Part shown: piece after piece, positions 56,933-64,000 of the stretch
Numbering within the stretch: the first letter of the stretch is position 1
Layout of the letters: the number at the start of each line of letters is the position of its first letter
NCBI GenBank assembly: GCA_021613535.1
Contig: CP075494.1
Location: 3,038,001 to 3,102,000 of the forward strand
Length of the DNA stretch: 64,000 nt
From: Adineta vaga
Taxonomy: Eukaryota > Rotifera
Reading direction: 5' to 3'
The notes under the pieces: generated by a model
The model's input: the letters and a program-made list of their open reading frames with translations, nothing else
The model's database searches: none
What the model was told of the DNA's origin: nothing
Translations under genes and position numbers: made by a program

Positions 56933-58828
56933 TGAACAGATACAGTTCCTGATAGTTAACGTGATATGTCCTTGTTTGCCAAAACAACTACTTTGTACGA
57001 TTCACATACAACGGTCTATTATATTTCAATCTGAATTTAGAAAAAAAACCAAACTTGATTAAAAATCGAAATAATAATAGTCTGTACTTAATGGGATTTT
57101 GCTTGAAATCAGATTATCCATCTAATGGAGTTTTACCGAACCAAAAAAGGATCTTTCTACAGATAAATCGGAAGATTCTTTTTGGGTTTCGACAATCGTT
57201 AAATCTAAGTACGAAAGGATTTCCCAAAAATACTAAATATTTTCATGGACGTTAAATTATGTAAGAATTAAAATATTGCCTATAACCGATCAAGATAGAG
57301 AAAAAAAAGTAAAAGAATGCATTACCTTCCAGTATAAACGAATGCAAAAAATGACTAAAATTCCGAGTTTCAAACATTTATGACCATTTTTTCCGTTCTG
57401 ATCATTGATGCATAAATCGATGTTTTTGTTGTAGCAAAAAAATAAGTAAGCAATCACAGATTATAAATGAGTAAAGACACCTTTTGGTCACATTTATAAT
57501 GTGCATGAAAAAAATACAACACTCGGAATAAAATATAACGAATGCATATCATTTTCGTTCTTTACTTCTGTAATCATTCATATGTAGATGACATTATTTT
57601 CGGTTTCATAAAAAAATAAACAAATATCTCACAGACGAGCTTGTATGAACATCGTATTTTTCATTAGAGTATGTGTTTAATTCATATTAAAAAGAGAAAA
57701 ACAAAATACATCAGTCAACTCTCTCATTTTAATAAAATGCGTCAATATAATTAGATATGAGACCATCAAATGATACTATCGTCGACTTTTATATTATAGA
57801 CCACGGTTATATGTTGCTGTACATTTGACTAATGCAACAAATAGAATATTCCACGATATTCAGCCACTTTATATACTAGTGTTTTGAAGTTATCTGAAAG
57901 TTTCTAGGGTTTTGTATACCATAGGAAAGTATTGAAACAACTATAATCAGTTTTCGAAAATTCCTTAATATAGAGTATGGAAAAATTTTCCATCTTGACT
58001 ATCATACATATTCTGAAAGCTGCTAACTCAGTGTACATTTTGACTCCAAAATGCTGTAGCTTTGATAGTCTCTCTAGATCCTTTTTCTTTTCCTTCAAAA
58101 GTTCGAATCTCCATAGAGTTGTAAGAGAAAGTGAGTTATGCTTTGTCTATAGCGTCTATATATATTTTTTTTTAAGCCATGCACTTGTTTTTCTAATTTT
58201 CTATTATTCTACTCGTTTTTTTTTCAATATTTGTAACTTCATCAAAGTTCCATAACAAATAGTAATATGATACGAATCGATGAATACATAGTGGACTCCA
58301 TGAGATTCGAAGCGCTACCACTAAGAAATTTAGTTCTACAGTGGAGTCAATAACTTTTTTCTGTACCCATATCTTGTGCTTCTAAATATGAAAAAATATT
58401 TCTCAAAAAGAAGGTGCAAGCGATAAAGATATAACCGCATTCTTCCTCATACCCAAATTTTAACTTCTTAAACAACTTTGGAAATTACCAAGTTAAAATG
58501 ATTTATACTGACTGAATTTCGAGAAATCTGTGACGATGTATTTTTACGACAATAAAATAAACGTATATGTTTGCAAACTAATAGCAATAAAACTGATAAA
58601 ATTTCTCCGAATAAGTAAAGGAATAAGTTACCTATATAAATGAAAAAAAACATTGCAAAGAACGAAATTGATTTTTATTAAATTTCGTAACATATTTAGT
58701 AAGCATTATATTAAAACTTATTTCTGGATCGTTTTTCTAACAATTACGTAGAAAATTTCAATCGATATTGAAGTTTATCATACCACATTATAGAAACTCA
58801 TATTTACTGATTTTTTATAAAAAATATA
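56933..58828. other. Long spacer
   Basis: 1.9 kb of AT-rich sequence. Open frames on both strands at 57055-57255 and 57904-58255 show no family pattern. Confidence 0.45.
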
Positions 58829-59819
58829 ATGAGTTGCTGTAAAGTATTTGGCGCACTTGTCGGTATTGTATGTCTTTTAATACTATATGCTGTTTTCTTT
58901 GCGGCACTTATCATTGGTGCATCTCGTATAAATGCATGTCCAGCTGAACCCCGATTGCCTATATGGTTGATCATCTTTGGCAGTCTTGGTATTGCATTTG
59001 GTATTTATGTAATCAGTCAAATGGTAAGTAAATCATTAATTGTTAACTGAAACGAAGAAAAGAGGTATAACGAAACACTTGTTTCCTTTTGAACAGACGC
59101 AATCCGATTTCATACTAAATCAAATATTGAGTTTATCACTTCTGATGAAATAATTACGACGGAAGAAAACCTTAATAATAGTGGGATAGATATTCCACAG
59201 ATCATGCTTCAATCTGAAAATAACAATTTGATCTTCATTCTTATTTTTAGTTAATTTGCAAACATTGTTGCCACGAAGAATATTCTGACAAAATAGAGAT
59301 AACGACCGTTGCGCTCATTATTGTTATTATTATCAACATTATTTTGAGCATTTTGGTACAGTTTAATAAAATTAAGAACTTTTTCTTACTTTTCTTACTT
59401 AATAGGGATTGTCATGGTATGGTAATTCAATTCATTCGGACGGGACACATGAGTAAGCATATTTAATTTAAATGTATAGAAGTAAAAATTCTTGAGATTT
59501 CAGTAGCTCTAAAATTGTTTCATATTTAATGAAACTTACTAATTTTCTAATTCTTCTCTTAACTTTAGTCATTACAGAATTGAGTTTAAGAGACGCGTTG
59601 ACAAATTCTTTCAAAATGTTTTATTCTTTTAGGTGTGATGAACTCGTACGAAAGTTTGTGCAAATCACTGGAGCTGTAGTGTTGTCTGCGCTGGGTTTTG
59701 CAATTTTATCATGCTGTTTTGTCGTAGGCTGTACAATCTGTTGCGAATCTTCAGATACACCTCAGCCAGCGGTTTACAGAGTTAGAGAGAGATGGGTAAA
59801 AGTATGGGAATATTACTAA
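58829..59819 (+). CDS. TMEM272-like four-pass membrane protein
   Basis: Four exons: 58829-59023, 59251-59355, 59406-59452 and 59633-59819. The first intron is 227 bases, the others 50 and 180. The product is 177 residues. Four hydrophobic segments are seen: VGIVCLLILYAVFFAALIIG, LPIWLIIFGSLGIAFGIYVI, VALIIVIIINIILSIL and ITGAVVLSALGFAILSCCFV. The motif INACPAEPRLPIWL between the first two, and the cysteine-rich juxtamembrane parts (CCKV, CKHCC, CTICC), are typical of the TMEM272-like family common in rotifers. Function unknown, probably in the plasma or an internal membrane. The exon join at 59024/59251 is the least certain. An additional small exon in the long intron is possible. Confidence 0.65.
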
Positions 59820-60365
59820 CAAGCGCTACTAAAAGACTAATGATATCGAGCATATTTATTATTATTCATTGACTAATTCTTAAATCGCTAATCAACTAAA
59901 TAAAATAGTAGATAATATTCAACTTTTTTACATATACTATTGAAAAAAGAATAGTTCATATAGAATATATTTGTGATTTTTATTTTATTATATCAAAATA
60001 TTTAAAAAAAAAACTGCCAATTCCTAGTAAATTATCAAATGAAGTTCATTTTACTAAGAGGGTGGGGGTTTAAATATCTCTTCTCCAAGAACACTCACAC
60101 CCTCACCCACTTTTTTTGAAAAAAAATTCAATAAATTGCTTTCTATCTCTATTTAATCAAAGATGCTTATTGATAATAAGCTTGAAAAGAATCCGTTTAT
60201 TTTCAATGTTTGATATGTTTTAAACCATTCATAGTAACTTCGGCACGACATATATATATTATCTTTTCTTTTGTTTTTCTATTTTGTATAAGTGTCTCGT
60301 AAGCCAAACTTCATATTGCTATTGTTTGCTATTACACATTTTTTATCAAATAAAAATATCTACAC
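59820..60365. other. Intergenic region with one hairpin
   Basis: No gene. It holds the dispersed hairpin at 60058-60110. Confidence 0.45.
60058..60110. repeat. G-rich dispersed hairpin
   Basis: GAGGGTGGGGGTTT pairs imperfectly with CACTCACACCCTCACCC. The loop has ATATCTCTTCTCC, like other copies. Confidence 0.65.
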
Positions 60366-62067
60366 ATGTCGTCGCCGTCGTTCGGGAGAGCAGTTTCAAA
60401 GGCATTTATAGCAAAATGTTCAAAATGTCGAGTCAAATGTGAGCTCGAAGTTTGTCAAATATGTGATGATGCGAAATGTAAGACATGTGCTACGCAACAT
60501 TTCATTGAAACAGAAGAGAAATGGGAATCGATAGAAATAGCTTTATCTGAAATCAATAATCGACGCAGTAACTTTTAATATATTTATTAAATCGATTGGT
60601 TTTTTTTCGTATTCACATAGAAAAGGATGAGCTGCGTAATCAAAATTCACTCACTGCACTTGCTACAAGTCAAAAACAATTAAATGAAACTTATGAAGCA
60701 ATACTAAATCAATTAAAGAAATCATACGATGAATGTACTAAGGAAATTAACGATTTGTTAAAAATATATAACAAGTGAGTTATTCAATAATGATCATCGT
60801 TGATTTTATAAGAAATTCTCTCATTTTAGAAAAAACCAACAATTGACAAATGAATGGAAATTGTTGGAAACAAATGAAATTTATAAAAGATGGATTGCAA
60901 AGTATTGATTGGATATTTAAAACAAACTTCACAGATATCACAACTATCTATATTTCGTTTGTTTTCAGTGACAAACATTATCTTCTTACAAGCAATTCGA
61001 CAGATTTGGAGATACTTATTGAGCGTATTCAGTATTATTTCAGAGAAGAACCAGATGAAGATGATTTTATTGGAAAAGAAGTTTGATATTCGATCAAACT
61101 AAAACTAATAATGATTTTATATTTTTTCACAGTATGAGTTTATATGCGACGATTCTCTATATCGTATTGGTGCACTATTGAAACGAAGGAAAGATGCTGA
61201 TGAGTATGGTAAGTAGTACTCGATAGTTTTCAAGAAAATCTTGTAAGTTATAGATTCCTGAATATTCTTACCGTTTATTTTTATTTAGTTATTCCTCCGC
61301 GTCGATTAAAATCGCCAGTTCGTCGATTATATCCTGACATTGAAAAACGCATAACTCGTATTACTGATAGTAAACGTACACATGATGATTTATCGGGTGC
61401 ATCGAATGATTCATCATCAAGTCGTGAAACACGTATGGAAATAGCTGCATGGATTGCTGTTTGTCAGTTTGATTGTCGCATCTTTGGTGGTTTTGTACGT
61501 GATTGGATTGTTGGAGGTTATTCCGCAAAACCCACTAGAAATACCTCACTTTTTCCATGGATTACATATACACGCGAACATTACCGAACTCGAAATGTAC
61601 AACCGATACCTCATGTAACTAAAAAATTTGTACCAAATGATATAGATTGTCAATTACCGGATAATGACTTCGACATTGATCGATTTTCGAATGAATTACG
61701 AAAATATGGAATTCAATGCGGGCGTTTAATTAGAACACAAACTGGTTTTGTGTTACTGTTAAATGAAGATCATGGCCCATTTACAATGGATTTGATTGTA
61801 CCAAAACGTGTTTTAAAATCTCGGAAATATAGTATTCTTGATATGGATGTTAATAATTTATACGTAGAAAAAGATTATTTATGTGAATTAGGATTACGTT
61901 GGAGTCCAAATCATACCCAAGGATCCAGGCTATATGATCTGGAAACAATTGTTAGAAATATTAAAAATAAAAAATTTATGGTGCTAAGTTCAAATGATAT
62001 AAAAGATCGTACAACGAAAATGTTCGATCGTGGTTGGACACAATTCGAACGGGAGGGTTGGATATGA
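60366..62067 (+). CDS. Zinc finger - coiled coil - nucleotidyltransferase fusion protein
   Basis: Six exons: 60366-60567, 60621-60774, 60830-60901, 60969-61080, 61133-61208 and 61289-62067. Introns are 52-80 bases and phases agree throughout, giving 464 residues. The N-terminus has a B-box-like cluster of cysteines and a histidine (C18, C21, C25, C30, C33, C38, C41, H45). Residues about 70-140 form a coiled coil (LNETYEAILNQLKKSYDE). The C-terminal half carries a nucleotidyltransferase-type site: FGGFVRDWIVGG (Gly272-Gly273, like GGxVRD of polyA-polymerase heads), NDIDCQLP (Asp323, Asp325) and FTMDLIVP (Asp373), the order G-G, D-x-D, D expected for the fold. An insert of about 45 residues separates the first two. 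No TRIM RING is present. Substrate unknown. Confidence 0.75.
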
Positions 62068-62531
62068 ATGCATAGCATAGAAGAGATACGCAGACATACT
62101 TAACTCTATTTCTTTCTTTATTTGTGTTTAAATTTAATCAAAAATAATAAACAATGCTCGTCGCAAATGATTCGCTTGACTCTCGATTGATTAAGTAACA
62201 TAAATGTACATTTTAATTTGTGTTGTTAAAAAGAGGGCGTGTGTATGTGTGTGGACATCTCTTCTTCTTTCGCACCCTCACCCACACCCTCAAATCAACG
62301 AAAGAAATTTGAAATGATTAGAATTTCATTTCTTCAGTAGAATATATACAATAAAAGATTTTGTTACAAGATTGTCTTACTCTCATCTACATGCATACCC
62401 TAACCCTCATCCTCGGTTAATATTTTAATCATTTTCATTTACAGGTACTTCAGAAAAGTATTAGATAAAAAGAAAAGATAAATTCAGGCATATTCTGTTG
62501 TCTTTAATAGAAAGAAAAACTAACTACGAAA
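62068..62531. other. Intergenic region with hairpin
   Basis: No gene. It contains the hairpin at 62231-62293 and a half copy at 62380-62415 (CATACCCTAACCCTCATCC). Confidence 0.45.
62231..62293. repeat. G-rich dispersed hairpin
   Basis: GAGGGCGTGTGTATGTGTG pairs imperfectly with CGCACCCTCACCCACACCCTC. The loop has ACATCTCTTCTTCTTT. Confidence 0.7.
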
Positions 62532-63851
62532 ATGTTATCATCATCTATTACGTTTTACTTATTTTTACTTTTGTGCTATTCATTTTGCTTCATAACTGTC
62601 GTTAGTGAAGTGAATCGTCCCACCGTTGGTGTTATTCGTTGGGATGCCTGGAATATGATTAATGGACAATATGATTATATATCAAATCGTAGTCGTAATT
62701 GGTTTATTCCTCAACAGTATCATTATCGTTTACCATTTTTTGCTGAAGTTTTAGCAGAAAATAATGTAACAATGAATGAAGATACACAAGTAATTATGGA
62801 TCAAGAAATACTTTATGCAAAATTTGCTGGTTTTGATTATTGGGCATTCGATACTTATTGTTCATATTCATCGAATTGTACATCAAATTCGTCATTTTGT
62901 AATGAATATTTACATGATATTGCACCTGATTATTGTGTTTATAATCCAGCATATGGATTAAATCGATATTTATCAAGTCAATATGTATCATTGATTAATT
63001 TTACTCTTTTACTATTAGGTTCAACGATCTGTGATCCTGAATTACAAGACTATTATATAGATTTAATGGCACGTCCTCAATATCAAACTGTTTTAGGTGG
63101 TAGACCACTTGTATATCTATTTCAATTTACCGATAAACAAGCTCAATTTTGTGGTGGCAGTTGGACAGGTGCTAAGCAAGTCATTGATAGTTTTCGACAA
63201 AAATCTAGACAACGAAGTATATTTTATTGTGTTTCTCACAATTATGAAACTATCTCTTCATTGTTTATGGGTTATCCTAGGTTTAAAAAATCCATATATG
63301 GTTTATATGAGTCAAAATATATTGGAAGCTAAAAATAATAGTCAAGCGTTAGGTTTCGATGCTGTTTCATCATACGGAATTAATGGTGGTGGGACTGTTG
63401 AAGTAGATATTTTTAAAATTGAACTAAATTCGAAATATTTTCTTTGAAGGGTGCACCATTCAATGATAAAGTTCAACAAAATGAACAGTAAGTTATATTG
63501 AACTGTTGCTATCAATTATTAATAATATTTCTGATATACAGATGGTGGAACGCTGTTGTTCAAAGCGGGACAAAAGTGATCATACCACTTTCAACTGGAT
63601 GGGATACACGACCACAAACACGTAATGGAACTGCAACGCATTACTTACAACCTTCTGCTGAAGAATTACAAAATTTTATGAAAGATGCAATAAAAATAAC
63701 TTGTAATAATAAAAATATAACTGAAGCTCAAACAATACTTGTCTATGCTTGGAATGAATGCGCTGAGAATAGTGCAGCACTTATTCCTTCATTGGGAAAT
63801 GGTACATACTTTGTCAGAGCCCTTTCAAAAACACTTCCTATGTCCTGCTAA
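62532..63851 (+). CDS. Secreted GH99-like/WbsX-type protein
   Basis: Four exons: 62532-63216, 63281-63402, 63450-63487 and 63542-63851. Introns are 64, 47 and 54 bases, in phase, giving 384 residues. The signal peptide is FYLFLLLCYSFCFITVVSEV. The barrel-like domain has VGVIRWDAWNM near the start, QVIMDQEILYAKFAGFDYWAF, PLVYLFQFT, ALGFDAVSSYGINGGG, and near the end TILVYAWNECAENSAALIPS. The last is the W-N-E-x-x-E motif of GH99-like/WbsX proteins that act on glycans. Many N-glycosylation sites (NRS, NCT, NSS) support secretion. Related genes are known from bacteria, so distant transfer is possible, but introns show it is settled in the host. Whether it is a hydrolase or a transferase is not decided. 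Confidence 0.8.
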
Positions 63852-64000
63852 AGAAAAACTTTATTGAAATTTGGTTTATATTATTTTAAACGTTATTGTG
63901 TTTCAATTGATAGTATATGCTTAAAAGTAATTAATTGATTTTTCTTTATTTAAGAAATTAAAAATAAATTTTTCTCTAATCCATAGCATATAGATTTCTT
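63852..64000. other. 3' flank of the GH99-like gene
   Basis: AT-rich. An AATAAA-type string is at about 63962, a possible poly(A) signal. Confidence 0.4.

Noticed and set aside
60850-61102. Two overlapping open frames suggesting a frameshift in the nucleotidyltransferase gene
   Set aside because: A 67-base GT-AG intron (60902-60968) restores a continuous product, so the gene is intact.
10394-62293. The G-rich hairpins as a CRISPR array
   Set aside because: They are dispersed at kilobase distances without regular spacers and lie in a eukaryotic genome.
10394-62293. The G-rich hairpins as transcription terminators
   Set aside because: No T-run follows consistently, and many copies are far from gene ends.

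Overview
The window is AT-rich animal-type nuclear DNA. Genes are compact and mostly split by very short GT-AG introns, usually 48-80 bases. Short coding units alternate with AT-rich spacers, and many receptor genes of one style are present. Together with TMEM272-like, FG-GAP, DZIP3-like HEPN, DOMON and GH99-like families, plus a DUF4246 protein of a kind best known in fungi, this suggests a bdelloid rotifer (Adineta/Rotaria type). That assignment is inference from family content. No search was run.

Layout: 1-451, N-terminus of a cathepsin L-like peptidase (minus, cut by the window edge). 1221-2837, DUF4246 protein. 3597-3914, small secreted cysteine-knot precursor. 4111-5172, cytosolic sulfotransferase. 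5806-6791, frameshifted GPCR. 7.3-8.0 kb, large imperfect hairpin. 8.2-8.7 kb, F-box/LRR-like relic. 8997-9998, C39-like cysteine peptidase. GPCRs at 10505-11494 and 13731-14711. 15174-19891, a giant LDLa/EGF/7TM receptor broken by three lesions. 20794-21720, a PARP-type ADP-ribosyltransferase. 23264-24302, GPCR. 25.8-26.2 kb, membrane/FG-GAP relic. 26.3-27.2 kb, tRNA-Trp and a head-to-head tRNA-Gly pair. 28373-31751, HEPN-TPR-Sel1-MYND protein. 33.4-34.0 kb, second copy of the tRNA-Gly pair. 34192-35151, GPCR with one nonsense codon. 35617-36609, a 993-bp foldback element. 36749-37045, orphan subtilase propeptide. GPCRs at 39686, 43464 and 45047. 43057-43315, hAT-type MITE. 48558-49989, a divergent eIF5 gene in eight exons. 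50364-51208, secreted DOMON protein. 52.0-52.5 kb, GC-richer coding relic. 54241-55294, frameshifted GPCR. 55916-56932, heparan/uronyl 2-O-sulfotransferase-like protein. 58829-59819, TMEM272-like membrane protein. 60366-62067, a zinc-finger/coiled-coil/nucleotidyltransferase fusion. 62532-63851, secreted GH99/WbsX-like protein.

No operon logic applies. What unites the window is accessory-genome dynamics. It holds ten 7TM receptor genes, of which four carry one or more reading-frame breaks, several gene relics, foldback and MITE elements, and a dispersed family of short G-rich hairpins. The hairpins (consensus arm close to CATCTTGAGGGTGTGGGTG) lie between genes throughout the window. A hairpin copy sits at one breakpoint of the duplicated tRNA-Gly block. 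The hairpin family, the complementarily truncated tRNA-Gly palindromes and the nucleotidyltransferase fusion are the most interesting items.
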